64,000 nt of DNA. It comes from Pseudomonas nitroreducens. GTDB taxonomy: Bacteria; Pseudomonadota; Gammaproteobacteria; Pseudomonadales; Pseudomonadaceae. The position numbers and the translations under genes are program-made. The DNA lies in the NCBI RefSeq assembly GCF_024170165.1, contig NZ_JALJXP010000005.1, forward strand, positions 186,001 through 250,000. The letters run 5' to 3'. The notes beneath the pieces are model-generated. The model did no database searches, was not told the DNA's origin, and saw nothing but the letters and a program-made list of their open reading frames with translations. This document shows positions 25,984 to 34,506 of this stretch, one piece after another; position 1 is the first letter of the stretch; the number at the start of each line of letters is the position of its first letter.

Positions 25984-26814
25984 TCAGGGTTTGACGCTGC
26001 TCCAGTCGATCAGGGCGAACTGCCAGGTCGCCAGGATCAGCAGGCCGAACACGATACGGTACCAGGCGAAGGCCGCATAGCTGTGGTTGGCGATGAACTT
26101 GAGCAGGCCGCGCACGGCGATCATCGCGAAGATGAACGAGGTAACGAAGCCGATGGCGAATACCGGCAGGTCCGAGGGCTGGAAGATGTCGCGGTACTTG
26201 TACCCGGAGTAGACCGCGGCGCCGACCATGGTCGGCATCGCCAGGAAGAACGAGAACTCGGTGGCCGCCTTGCGCGACAGGCCGAACAGCAGACCGCCGA
26301 TGATGGTGGCACCGGAGCGCGAGGTGCCCGGGATCAGTGCCAGGCACTGGCAGCAGCCGACCTTGAGGGCTTCCTTCCAGGTCATGTCGTCGACGGTTTC
26401 GGCATGGACCACGTGCTGGCGTTTCTCCGCCCAGAGCATGATCACGCCGCCGACCACCAGGGCCACGGCCACGGTGATCGGGTTGAACAGGTAGTGGTGG
26501 ATGTAGTCGGCGAAGGCCACGCCCAGCACCACGGCGGGGAAGAACGCAATCAGCAGGTTGACGGTGAAGCGCTGTGCCTTGCGCTGGGAGGGCAGGCCCA
26601 CGACGATCTCGAGGATCTTGCGGCGGAACTCCCAGACCACCGCCAGGATGGCGGCCAGCTGGATGATGATGTTGAAGGCTTCGGCGCGTTCGCCGCCAAA
26701 GCCGATGAGGTCCGCCACGATGATCTGGTGGCCGGTACTGGAGATCGGCAGGAACTCGGTGAGCCCCTCAACCACGCCAAGGATGAAGGCCTGGACGGCA
26801 CTCCACAGATCCAT
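25984..26814 (-). CDS. uppP: undecaprenyl-diphosphate phosphatase
   Basis: This 276-residue multi-pass inner-membrane enzyme has the family signatures: the early [16 protein letters not shown] motif with the catalytic Glu pair, and the later [16 protein letters not shown]. It recycles the lipid carrier for peptidoglycan and O-antigen synthesis by dephosphorylating undecaprenyl pyrophosphate, and its overexpression gives bacitracin resistance. GGGGGA precedes the ATG at 26814. It is followed on the same strand by the cold-shock/DUF1294 gene. Confidence 0.96.
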   Translation of the reverse strand: MDLWSAVQAFILGVVEGLTEFLPISSTGHQIIVADLIGFGGERAEAFNIIIQLAAILAVVWEFRRKILEIVVGLPSQRKAQRFTVNLLIAFFPAVVLGVAFADYIHHYLFNPITVAVALVVGGVIMLWAEKRQHVVHAETVDDMTWKEALKVGCCQCLALIPGTSRSGATIIGGLLFGLSRKAATEFSFFLAMPTMVGAAVYSGYKYRDIFQPSDLPVFAIGFVTSFIFAMIAVRGLLKFIANHSYAAFAWYRIVFGLLILATWQFALIDWSSVKP

Positions 26815-27442
26815 ACTACTGTCCCCCGCGAGGCACGCTGGCTCGCACGTTTCTAATGATTTATGTCCGCTGCCTGCTCCTGGCGCGCAAGCGCCGCAGC
26901 GGCGTCGGCATGCTAATGCATTGCCTGCAGATCGCTATGAAATTCACAAAAATTTCTCTTGGCTCGTCCCGGTAGCGAAGGTGTTGGCACTTCGCTGAGA
27001 AAAACCAGGCGCTCCCTCGCCCGGAAGATGCAGACAACCACGATCCAGGAGGGTTCGTGCCATCATGCAAAATGCCTAATCCATTGAAAAGACTGCAGTA
27101 CTCAAGTACCAGAAAGCCTACAAAACCATGAGTTGTGTAAGCCCGGCGAAACACTGAAATCGCCGCAAACGCCGGCCCGCTGCGCTTCACCCACCCCAAT
27201 CCAAAGTTGTGTTTCACCGGCGAAACAAAATCCGCTTCATCGGTGATCCGGCCCCCGTGCTAGGGCCTCGGCAGTGTTTCGTACGGTCGTTCTGTATCAG
27301 CGCGGAAACACAGGCTCCGCAATGGCTCGCAGAGCCTCGTGCCAAGTCATTGATTCGCAATGACTGTTCAAAAGCGGCACGGCCCCTGCTCCACCTTGGT
27401 ACCGCTGGTTAGGGCTCAGCGCACCAAGAAGGAACCGCCATC
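26815..27442 (+). promoter_or_regulatory. 628-base upstream region of the fap operon
   Basis: This is the longest gene-free stretch and AT-richer than its surroundings. It holds two CCGGCGAAACA 11-mers (27143-27153 and 27217-27227), an inverted repeat CGGCGA-N10-TCGCCG (27144-27165), and a near-palindrome TGTTTCACCGGCGAAACA (27210-27227). It also contains a sigma-54-like GG-N10-GC pair at 27376-27389. It reads as an enhancer-plus-promoter layout for fapA, with the uppP promoter at its left end. Confidence 0.5.
27376..27389 (+). promoter_or_regulatory. candidate sigma-54 promoter of fapA
   Basis: GGCACGGCCCCTGC has GG and GC separated by 10 bases, as required for -24/-12 RpoN promoters, and fits TGGCACG-N4-TTGC in most positions. 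It lies 53 bases before the fapA start codon. It is a pattern match only. Confidence 0.45.
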
Positions 27443-27895
27443 ATGGGGAACATCGACTCACGGATAGTCGGCATTCTCGTCACGCTCGCATGCGGCGCGG
27501 CCAGCGTCACGCTGTGCCCGGTCGCACAAGCCGGCGACGGCACCATCGTCCTGCAACGCGTGGTCCAGCCGCGCGTCGCCACGCGACCCACCGACATTCC
27601 CGACCCTAATCCAGTCACCATCAACCCGAACATCTCCGAGCAGGTCGTGCGCCAGACCGGCAATGCCGAACTGAGCGACAGCGATTTTGCCGGGGTCACC
27701 AGCGGCTCGAGCCTGCAACGGCACATCCTGCCGGGCGGGCAACTGGTGGGCATGGACAACGGCAGCAACCAGAGCCTGAACGGCAATAGCATGGGCGCCG
27801 GCGCGGCCGGCGGCGGTGCCGGCATCTCCAACTCGGTAAACCGCACCGTCCAGCAAGGGCTCTCGCCCCTGCGCATGCTGACGGGGGATCGCTGA
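27443..27895 (+). CDS. fapA: FapA, functional amyloid minor component/chaperone
   Basis: This 150-residue secreted protein has a signal peptide (about 1-30, ending near AQAGDG) and a low-complexity Asn/Gly/Ser-rich mature part (NISEQVVRQTGNAELS; GSNQSLNGNSMGAGAAGGG) ending in RMLTGDR. FapA modulates nucleation and chaperones the amyloid subunits in the periplasm. AAGAAGGAA precedes the ATG. It is the first gene of the fapABCDEF operon; its stop is 1 base before the fapB start. Confidence 0.9.
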   Translation: MGNIDSRIVGILVTLACGAASVTLCPVAQAGDGTIVLQRVVQPRVATRPTDIPDPNPVTINPNISEQVVRQTGNAELSDSDFAGVTSGSSLQRHILPGGQLVGMDNGSNQSLNGNSMGAGAAGGGAGISNSVNRTVQQGLSPLRMLTGDR

Positions 27896-27896
27896 G

Positions 27897-28475
27897 ATGA
27901 ACGCCCGCCTGCTCGCTCTACCCCTCCTGCTCTGCAGCGTCGTCGCCCTCGCCGACGACCCCGCCACGATCAACAACGCCAGCATCGACAGCGCGATGCG
28001 CAACTACCGCGGCGTGGCCAGCGTGAACCAGGCTGCCGGTGACGAGCAGCAACAGGCCAACGCCCGGGCCATCGCCATCGGCAGCAACGCCCAGGCCACC
28101 ACCGCTCTGCGCCAGTCGGTCAATACCCATGCCGACCTCAGCCAGGCCGCGTCCGCCAGCATCAACGGCAACGCCTTCTCCAACGGTAACGGTGCACTGG
28201 GCGTGAACCAGGCCGCCGGGACCGCCAACCAGCAAGTGAACGTCATGCGGATCAGCGTCAGCGCCATTCCGCAGAGCGTCGATGACAGCGTGCTTTCCCA
28301 GCAGAACGTCGCGCTGCCAGTGAACTCGGGCCCATCGGGCTCCACCACGGGAAGCCGGCAGGTCGCTACCAGCGACCAGGCCTTTGCCGGCAGCCGAGGG
28401 GTGGTCCAGGTGAGCCAGAGCGCCGGGGTCGGCAATCGCATTGCCAACACCCTGAGCATCCGGGTCGCGGATTGA
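27897..28475 (+). CDS. fapB: FapB, amyloid nucleator
   Basis: This 192-residue secreted protein has a signal peptide (about 1-20, after ALA-DDP) and three imperfect amyloid repeats (about 26-62, 86-122, 153-191) of the type A-x-I/V-N...GVNQAAGxxNQQxNxxxIxV. The third repeat is degenerate (SQSAGVGNRIANTLSIRV). FapB nucleates polymerisation of FapC outside the cell. It is translationally close to fapA and 55 bases before fapC. Confidence 0.93.
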   Translation: MNARLLALPLLLCSVVALADDPATINNASIDSAMRNYRGVASVNQAAGDEQQQANARAIAIGSNAQATTALRQSVNTHADLSQAASASINGNAFSNGNGALGVNQAAGTANQQVNVMRISVSAIPQSVDDSVLSQQNVALPVNSGPSGSTTGSRQVATSDQAFAGSRGVVQVSQSAGVGNRIANTLSIRVAD

Positions 28476-28530
28476 CCCAAGCCAACTCCTAAAACACTAA
28501 GCACGCCAAACAAAGCAAAGGAGATACACC

Positions 28531-29529
28531 ATGAAACCGACAATGGCTCTCAAGCCCCTGGTATTCGCTGTGGCAGCGATCATGGCTGTAGCAGTGCACG
28601 CCGATAATCGTAACGACAGAGGGCATGGTCATGGCAACGGTCACGGCCATGAACAACATCAACCGCAAACCCCGTACGATCCCTACAAGGACCCGCGGAT
28701 CGACGCCGGCGCCAGCGCCGAAGTGGAAGACAGCCAGACCAGCGAAGACAACATCGTGGTCAACCAGGGCACGAAGAACACCGCCACCATCGACGGATCG
28801 CTGGGGAGCGCATCCGGGAACGTTGGCGCCAACGTGGCCGCAGGCGACATGAACCAACAGGCCAATGCCGCCGCACTGGCCACCGCGGATGAGAAATTCA
28901 TCTTCGGTACCGCCTACGCGTCCACCAGCGTGACCCAGACCAACACCGCGAACCAGGCCTGGAACTTCTCCACCACCAACAAGGCTTCACTCAACAACTC
29001 CGGCAACAACTCCTCCGGCAACATCGGCATCAACGTGACGGCCGGCAACTACAACCAACAGAAAAACGACATGGCTGCCGCCGTCTCCGGTGGTCGCTCC
29101 GCCGAGTCCTACAGCGGCGCCGAGCAGACCTCTTCCGGCAATGGTGTAGCCAACGCGGCACTCGCCACCTACGACAAGGAAACGCTGAAGACCGAGTTCC
29201 GTGCCCATGGCACGTACAAGGGCGCTGGCGTGGGTGTAGTCGTGGATGATTCGGGCCGCAGCGGTGGCAAGGATGACCGTCACGGCAGCAGCAAACCGGA
29301 CCTCGATCCGCTGTTCTTCGTCGAGGCAGGTACTGTCGATCTGCGTGGCCAGGCTACCTCCCAGGTCCTGGTACAAACCGGCTGGAAGGATCCGGTCAAG
29401 AACGACGCCAGCATGAACAATTCGCTGAACAACGTGTCGGGTAACGTTGGGGCGAACATCGCTGCCGGTGTCGGCAACCAGCAGAGCAACTCGCTGTCCA
29501 TCGCCGCAGGCTGCAAATCCTGCATGTAA
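28531..29529 (+). CDS. fapC: FapC, major functional-amyloid subunit
   Basis: This 332-residue secreted fibre subunit has a signal peptide (about 1-24, ending VHA-DNR) and a short His/Gly-rich segment (GHGHGNGHGHEQHQ, 31-44). Three amyloid repeats lie at about 83-118, 150-187 and 291-327, each containing SGN-G-N-(A/T)AG-NQQ-N patterns, separated by linkers. A C-terminal CKSC motif lies at 328-331. The repeat core forms the cross-beta fibre of Pseudomonas biofilm. AAAGGAGATACACC is a strong ribosome site. FapB and FapC are secreted through FapF after processing by FapD. Confidence 0.95.
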   Translation: MKPTMALKPLVFAVAAIMAVAVHADNRNDRGHGHGNGHGHEQHQPQTPYDPYKDPRIDAGASAEVEDSQTSEDNIVVNQGTKNTATIDGSLGSASGNVGANVAAGDMNQQANAAALATADEKFIFGTAYASTSVTQTNTANQAWNFSTTNKASLNNSGNNSSGNIGINVTAGNYNQQKNDMAAAVSGGRSAESYSGAEQTSSGNGVANAALATYDKETLKTEFRAHGTYKGAGVGVVVDDSGRSGGKDDRHGSSKPDLDPLFFVEAGTVDLRGQATSQVLVQTGWKDPVKNDASMNNSLNNVSGNVGANIAAGVGNQQSNSLSIAAGCKSCM

Positions 29530-29605
29530 GCGATCCAGCGTGGTACCTGGAGGCTCCGGCAACGGAGCCTCCTTCTCCGCAAGCCACTCCCCAGGCGTCA
29601 CGATC

Positions 29606-30286
29606 ATGCGTACGTCCGCCCTGCTTTTGCTCGCCCTCTTCAGCCTCACGACGCAGGCCGCGCAACTCCCCTTCGCCATTCTTCCCGGCGGGTCGATGGC
29701 CTACAAACACGTCGAGAGCATCCGCGAGCGCAAGTTCAGCAACCTGGTTCAGCAGAAGACCGACTTCAGCTGCGGCGCCGCCGCACTGGCGACGATCCTC
29801 CGCCAGGCCTATGCGCTGGACGTGGACGAGGAATTCGTGATCAAGGGGATGCTGGTCCGGGCCGACCCGGACCTGGTGCGCACACAGGGGTTCTCCATGC
29901 TCGACATGAAGACCTACCTGGAAGCCATCGGCATGCGCGCACGCGGGTACCGAATCCCGCCGGCGTCGCTGGAGAAGCTGACGATCCCGGTGATAGTGCT
30001 GATGGATATCCGTGGCTACAAACACTTCGTCGTGATGCAACGCGCCTACAAGGGCTACGTCTACATCGGCGACCCGGTGCTGGGCCACAAGCGCTTCACC
30101 CAGGAAGATTTCCTCAAAGGCTGGAACGGCATCATCTTCGCCGTCATCGGCCCGGGCTACCAACAGGCCAACGCGCTGATGAGCCCGCCCGATCCACTGA
30201 CGGCGAAGGACCGGATCAATGCGTTCAGCCCGGTCAAGGACGCGGAGCTCATGGAATTCGGCTTTATCCAGAGCGACTTCCTCTAA
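29606..30286 (+). CDS. fapD: FapD, C39-like peptidase of the amyloid system
   Basis: This 226-residue periplasmic protein has a signal peptide (about 1-18) and a papain-like C39 peptidase domain: catalytic Cys56 in FSCGAAALATIL, His140 in GYKHFVV and Asp156 in IGDPVLG. It is required for export/processing of the Fap fibre components. I chose the ATG at 29606 because the preceding 53 codons of the longer frame have no signal peptide and overlap fapC. It begins 76 bases after fapC. Confidence 0.93.
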   Translation: MRTSALLLLALFSLTTQAAQLPFAILPGGSMAYKHVESIRERKFSNLVQQKTDFSCGAAALATILRQAYALDVDEEFVIKGMLVRADPDLVRTQGFSMLDMKTYLEAIGMRARGYRIPPASLEKLTIPVIVLMDIRGYKHFVVMQRAYKGYVYIGDPVLGHKRFTQEDFLKGWNGIIFAVIGPGYQQANALMSPPDPLTAKDRINAFSPVKDAELMEFGFIQSDFL

Positions 30287-30332
30287 GACCGCACAATAAC
30301 GGAAGGCAGGAATCCTTCCGGGGAGAACCCCA

Positions 30333-31073
30333 ATGAAAATGATCCCGCTGCTTGCCGCCACCTGCATAGTGGCCTGCCTGCCGGTCCAGGCGGAAAGCGT
30401 CTTCAAGCCGATCGAGCTCAAGGATCAGGAGCTGGCCCAACTGCGCGGCAAATACGTGATGCCCGGCCGGGTCATCAGCTTCGGCATCGTCATGAGCAGC
30501 ACCTGGAAGAACGCCGTGGGCGACAACATCGGCGCCAAGGTCAGCATGCAGATCCAGGAATCGACCATCAAACCGCAGTTCTACGTGTCCACCATCGACG
30601 AGAAAGGCAATGGTGCGGCACCGGCTGCCGGCACAGGCACCGTCACCGGCGGCGCAGGGCTCAACCAGACCCAGGGCGTGAGCCAGAGCGTTCGCGCCGC
30701 GGGGGATTACAACACCGCCTCGAACAACGTCAGCATCGACGTGAAAGAAGCCAACCAGGCGCCGCCTGTCGCTGCCCCGCAGGGAACGCCGCTGGACACC
30801 AACCCCGTGACCGCCAGCAACGGCGCCGGCACAGTCAGCGTATCGCCCACCAATGGCGGCGTGCAGCTGGCGATCAATGCCAACGGCCAGGGCGTTGCCA
30901 TGCAACAACTCGCTGCTGGCGGGTTGCTCCAGGCGGCGCAGATGGTGGGTGGAAATAATGCCGTCAACAACCTGGCACAGCTGAGCGTGGTACTGAAAAA
31001 CAACCTTCCGTCGTCTGGAGCGCTCGACTGCAATCTCGACCAACTCAAAGGGCTTCGCACCATGGGTATGTGA
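30333..31073 (+). CDS. fapE: FapE, minor fibre component
   Basis: This 246-residue secreted protein has a signal peptide (MKMIPLLAATCIVACLPVQA), a beta-rich N-terminal region, and Gly/Asn/Thr-rich sequence (GAGLNQTQGVSQSVRAAGDYNTASNNVSIDV) that is reminiscent of a single degenerate amyloid repeat. It has a Cys near the C-terminus (GALDCNLDQLKG). FapE is a low-abundance fibre constituent. GGGGAGAACCCC lies before the ATG. Confidence 0.9.
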   Translation: MKMIPLLAATCIVACLPVQAESVFKPIELKDQELAQLRGKYVMPGRVISFGIVMSSTWKNAVGDNIGAKVSMQIQESTIKPQFYVSTIDEKGNGAAPAAGTGTVTGGAGLNQTQGVSQSVRAAGDYNTASNNVSIDVKEANQAPPVAAPQGTPLDTNPVTASNGAGTVSVSPTNGGVQLAINANGQGVAMQQLAAGGLLQAAQMVGGNNAVNNLAQLSVVLKNNLPSSGALDCNLDQLKGLRTMGM

Positions 31074-31125
31074 TCTACGCTCCAGTGCGACTGTGAAGTC
31101 CCATCTATAAGAAGGACAGCGCGCC

Positions 31126-32400
31126 ATGCACCGATCGCTATCGCTAGGAACTGCAATCTGTGTATCCGCTTTACTCCCCTCGACCAACGCCGCCGCGGCG
31201 ACGGAAGCCGAGGTGGAGGCGTTGAAACAGGAGCTGCTGGAACTCAAGCAGCGTTACGAATCCCAGCAGAAGGCCCTGATGGTGCTGGAACAACGGGTCA
31301 GGCAGGTCGAAGAAGCACCGGCCGCCCCCGCCCAGCCCAAGCGCCTGGTCACCGCCACCGGCAAGCCGACGCCACCTGGAACGGGCAACACCGTTGCCTC
31401 CAGCGGCAGCTCCTATGGCGAATCGCTCAAGGACGACAGCAGCCCGCCCAAGAGTGTGGAGAACCTCTACGATGAGGCCAGCGGCTTCTTCGGCAATGGC
31501 GCGTTCAGTTTCGAAACGGGCATCACCTACACCCACTACGACACCAAGCAGCTGATCCTCAACGGCTTCCTGGCGCTGGACACGATCTTCCTGGGCAACA
31601 TCGGCGTGGACAACATCAACGCCGACAACTGGACCCTGGACCTCACCGGCCGCTACAACTGGAACAACCGCTGGCAGTTCGACATAAACGCCCCCGTGGT
31701 GTACCGCGAGAGCACCTTCGAATCGGCCGGCGCCGGCAACTCCACGGCGCAGTCCACCGACGAGAAGGTCACCCGCGACCCGACCCTGGGCGACGTCAAC
31801 TTCGGCATCGCCTACAAGTTCATGGACGAAACCGAATCGCGCCCCGACGCGGTGGTCAGCCTGCGGATCAAGGCGCCCACCGGCAAGGAACCCTACGGCA
31901 TCAAGCTCAAGCGCGCCTCGGACAACGACAACCTCAACGTCCCCGAATCCCTGCCCACCGGCAACGGCGTCTGGTCGGTCACCCCCGGCATCTCGCTGGT
32001 CAAGACCGTCGACCCCGCCGTGCTGTTCGGCAGCTTCTCCTACACCTACAACATGGAGGAGTCCTTCGACGACATCAGCCCCACCGAGGGCGTGAAGCAG
32101 AAAGGCAAGGTCGATCTCGGCGACTGGTTCCAGATCGGTGCGGGCGTCGCCTTCGCCCTCAACGAGAAGACCAGCATGTCGTTCTCCTTCTCCGACCTGA
32201 TCGCCCAGAAGAGCAAGATCAAGGCCGACGGCGGCGACTGGACCACCGTCACCGGCAGCGACGCCAACGCGGCGTACTTCAACTGGGGCCTGACCTACGC
32301 CTGGAGCCCCAACCTGACCATCGTGCCGAACCTGTCCATCGGCATCTCGCCGGATGCGCCGGATTTCAGCTTCAGCGTGAAATTCCCGTATTACTTCTGA
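31126..32400 (+). CDS. fapF: FapF, outer-membrane amyloid secretion channel
   Basis: This 424-residue protein starts with a signal peptide. A long N-terminal coiled coil follows (about 25-65: [38 protein letters not shown]), which forms the periplasmic trimer, then a plug linker and a beta-barrel from about residue 105. The final strand ends [10 protein letters not shown] with a C-terminal Phe, as expected for an outer-membrane protein. FapF is the trimeric channel that exports FapB/C/E. It ends with a strong terminator. Confidence 0.95.
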   Translation: MHRSLSLGTAICVSALLPSTNAAAATEAEVEALKQELLELKQRYESQQKALMVLEQRVRQVEEAPAAPAQPKRLVTATGKPTPPGTGNTVASSGSSYGESLKDDSSPPKSVENLYDEASGFFGNGAFSFETGITYTHYDTKQLILNGFLALDTIFLGNIGVDNINADNWTLDLTGRYNWNNRWQFDINAPVVYRESTFESAGAGNSTAQSTDEKVTRDPTLGDVNFGIAYKFMDETESRPDAVVSLRIKAPTGKEPYGIKLKRASDNDNLNVPESLPTGNGVWSVTPGISLVKTVDPAVLFGSFSYTYNMEESFDDISPTEGVKQKGKVDLGDWFQIGAGVAFALNEKTSMSFSFSDLIAQKSKIKADGGDWTTVTGSDANAAYFNWGLTYAWSPNLTIVPNLSIGISPDAPDFSFSVKFPYYF

Positions 32401-32419
32401 CGGTTTGGCTGTCCAACTG

Positions 32420-32450
32420 CAAAGGCCCCTTTTCGGGGCCTTTGTCATTT
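32420..32450 (+). terminator. intrinsic terminator of the fap operon
   Basis: A perfect 10-bp stem (CAAAGGCCCC with GGGGCCTTTG, loop TTTTC) follows the fapF stop by about 20 bases. The T-run is weak. Confidence 0.85.
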
Positions 32451-32552
32451 CCAGGATATCCCCTTCAGGAGCGGGCAATGCCCGCACGCCGAAAGGGCCG
32501 GCGTTTGCTTCTGGATCGCTGTTGATCTATTGCTTTGGATTAGATGTTTCCG

Positions 32553-32830
32553 CGCCGCTTCGGCGTGCGCGCGAGATTCGTGTTTCGCCCCCTCGGGCGA
32601 GTTACTTTCTCAAACGCCAGAAAGTAACCAAAAGGCTCGTCCCTGACATCTGGCTTTTCGCTTCGCGAAAAGTACCCTCGGTTCTTCGGAGTTCCAGGGG
32701 CCCGCCACGAAGGGCCGTCCCTGGCCCATCGTGGCTCTCGCGACATCCATGTCGCTCAACCCCTGGAACTCCGATCACCTTCGGCCTCCTGAAAGGGACA
32801 CTCCGGAGCGTGCGGATGTTTCGCTGGAAA
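32553..32830. repeat. structured intergenic repeat
   Basis: A 14-bp perfect outer stem (32687-32700 with 32760-32773) encloses a second stem, 32704-32710 with 32729-32735. Upstream is a CTTTTCGCTTCGCGAAAAG hairpin (32654-32672). Such elements with a CCAGAAAGTAACCAAAAGG segment recur in many Pseudomonas genomes. The copy here is single within the window. Confidence 0.6.
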
Positions 32831-33040
32831 ACCTCAAGAGCCAGAGCTTGAAGACACGAAGGCGGAGTTCCTCGTAGGAGCGAGCTTGCTCGCGAACCCG
32901 ACCAACGTCGGCCCTACCGACGGATCACGGGCATGGGCTAAGCGCCCCCGCCCGTCCTACAAGTGGGGTTCCGGCACGGGAAAAATAGGGAAGACAGGCG
33001 GGACGAACCTTCGTCCGCCCGCCGTGCCAACCACCCCGCC

Positions 33041-34375
33041 CTAGCGCAACTGATGCTTGTGCAACAAGCGATAGAAAGTCGGCCGCGAGATGCCCAGCAT
33101 CCGCGCCGCCACGCTGAGGTTGTCACCGTGCCGGGCCAGCGCGTCGCACATGGCCTGGCGCTCGGCGCCGAGCTTGTACTCCTCCAGGGTCACCAGCGGC
33201 AGGTGCGCCGAGCGGCCCTTCTCCCGCTCCAGGCCCAGGTCGCGGGCCTCGATCTGTCGTCCCTCGGCCAGCACCAGGCCACGCCGCACCCGGTTCGCCA
33301 GCTCGCGCACGTTGCCTGGCCAGCCGTGCTCGGCCATCGCCGCCAGTGCATCGTCCGAGAAGCGCCGCGGACGCCGGCCGGTCTCGACGCTGTACAGGTG
33401 GGCAAAATGGTTGGCCAGCAGCGCCAGGTCGCCATTGCGCTCACGCAGCGGCGAAGTGGACACCTGCAGGACGTTGAGCCGGTAATAGAGATCCTCGCGG
33501 AATTGCCCCGCGCGGATCGCCTGTTCCAGGTCCACGTGGGTCGCCGCCAGCACCCGCACATCGACATCGATCGGCTGGCTGCCGCCGACCCGTTCGATCT
33601 GCTTCTCCTGCAACACGCGCAGCAGGTTGGCCTGCAGCTCCAGCGGCAGGTCGCCCACCTCGTCGAGGAACAGCGTGCCGCCGTTGGCCTGCTCGAAGCG
33701 CCCGATCTTGCGCTGGTGCGCCCCGGTAAAGGCGCCCTTCTCGTGACCGAACAGCTCCGACTGGATCAGCGCCTCGGGCATCGCCCCGCAGTTGATCGCC
33801 ACGAACGGCCTGACCGCCCGCCGTGACTGGCGGTGCAGCGTGCGCGCCACCAGTTCCTTGCCGGTGCCGCTCTCGCCGCGGATCAGCACGGGCGACTCGG
33901 TCGGCGCGAACTTCGCCAGCAGCTTGCGCAACTCGCGCACGTCACGGCTCTCACCCAGCAGCTCATGTTCGTGTTCATCGCTGTGCACGCTGCCGCGCCC
34001 GCGCAGGCGGGCCATGCCGAACGCGCGGCCGAGGGTGACCTGCACCCGCGCCACATCGAAGGGCAAGGTATGGAAATCGAAGAACCATTCGCTGACGAAA
34101 TCGCCCACTTCATTCAGGGGCAACACGTCCGGGCTGAGCACGGCTATCCACTCCGTACCACTGCGGCTGATGAGTTCCTTGACGGACTCCCGGCGTTCGA
34201 GATGCCGGGGTTGGAGGCGCAGCAGGCCGACGTCACAACCGCGATTGCTGGCGCTGTCCAGCTCGCAGCTGTCTACCTCCCACCCTGCTGCCCGGAGTCC
34301 GGGTAATAACCTGCGGCAGTCGTCGCACGGATCGACTACCAGCAGGCGACGAAGATTCGTGGCTGCCTCGAGCAT
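33041..34375 (-). CDS. sigma-54-dependent transcriptional activator (VpsR/NtrC-like)
   Basis: This 444-residue enhancer-binding protein has an atypical N-terminal domain (about 1-115), which resembles VpsR-type receivers but lacks an obvious phospho-Asp context. The central AAA+ domain (about 130-365) has Walker A GESGTGKE, the GAFTGA sigma-54 contact loop (HEKGAFTGAHQRK) and Walker B GGTLFLDEVGD. A C-terminal Fis-type HTH follows (about 410-444; NLSVAARMLGISRPTFYRLLHKHQLR). GGAAGGGAGC precedes the ATG at 34375. It sits directly after the fap operon and is convergent with it. A role in activating fapA from the candidate -24/-12 site is inferred from position. Confidence 0.88.
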   Translation of the reverse strand: MLEAATNLRRLLVVDPCDDCRRLLPGLRAAGWEVDSCELDSASNRGCDVGLLRLQPRHLERRESVKELISRSGTEWIAVLSPDVLPLNEVGDFVSEWFFDFHTLPFDVARVQVTLGRAFGMARLRGRGSVHSDEHEHELLGESRDVRELRKLLAKFAPTESPVLIRGESGTGKELVARTLHRQSRRAVRPFVAINCGAMPEALIQSELFGHEKGAFTGAHQRKIGRFEQANGGTLFLDEVGDLPLELQANLLRVLQEKQIERVGGSQPIDVDVRVLAATHVDLEQAIRAGQFREDLYYRLNVLQVSTSPLRERNGDLALLANHFAHLYSVETGRRPRRFSDDALAAMAEHGWPGNVRELANRVRRGLVLAEGRQIEARDLGLEREKGRSAHLPLVTLEEYKLGAERQAMCDALARHGDNLSVAARMLGISRPTFYRLLHKHQLR

Positions 34376-34506
34376 GCTCCCTTCCTTGGCGCCATTATTT
34401 TGAAAAACTTTAAAAAACAGTTGGTTGGCGCTCCAATTTGTAACGCTAGCAATATCTTGACGCAGCACATCGACCGTTTTCCTATAAGGTCAATGCCGAA
34501 TCGATC

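Larger units (their letters stand above)
32401..33040. other. 640-base gene-free region with structured repeats
   Basis: It holds the fap terminator (32420-32450), then a hairpin-rich stretch at 32553-32830 that is typical of a common Pseudomonas intergenic repeat. A TAGGAGCGAGCTTGCTCGCG arm lies near 32874-32895. Reading frames in the stretch overlap hairpins and lack ribosome sites, so I call no gene. Confidence 0.6.

Noticed and set aside
26981..27000. TTGGCAC followed by TTCGCTGA resembling a sigma-54 promoter
   Set aside because: There is no GC at the expected -12 position and it is over 440 bases from fapA.
27209..27412. 67-codon open frame upstream of fapA
   Set aside because: It overlaps putative operators and the candidate sigma-54 promoter, has no ribosome site, and has no family pattern.
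32405..32851. 148-codon open frame after fapF
   Set aside because: It runs through a terminator and structured repeats and has no ribosome site; it matches the typical false gene calls of this repeat family.
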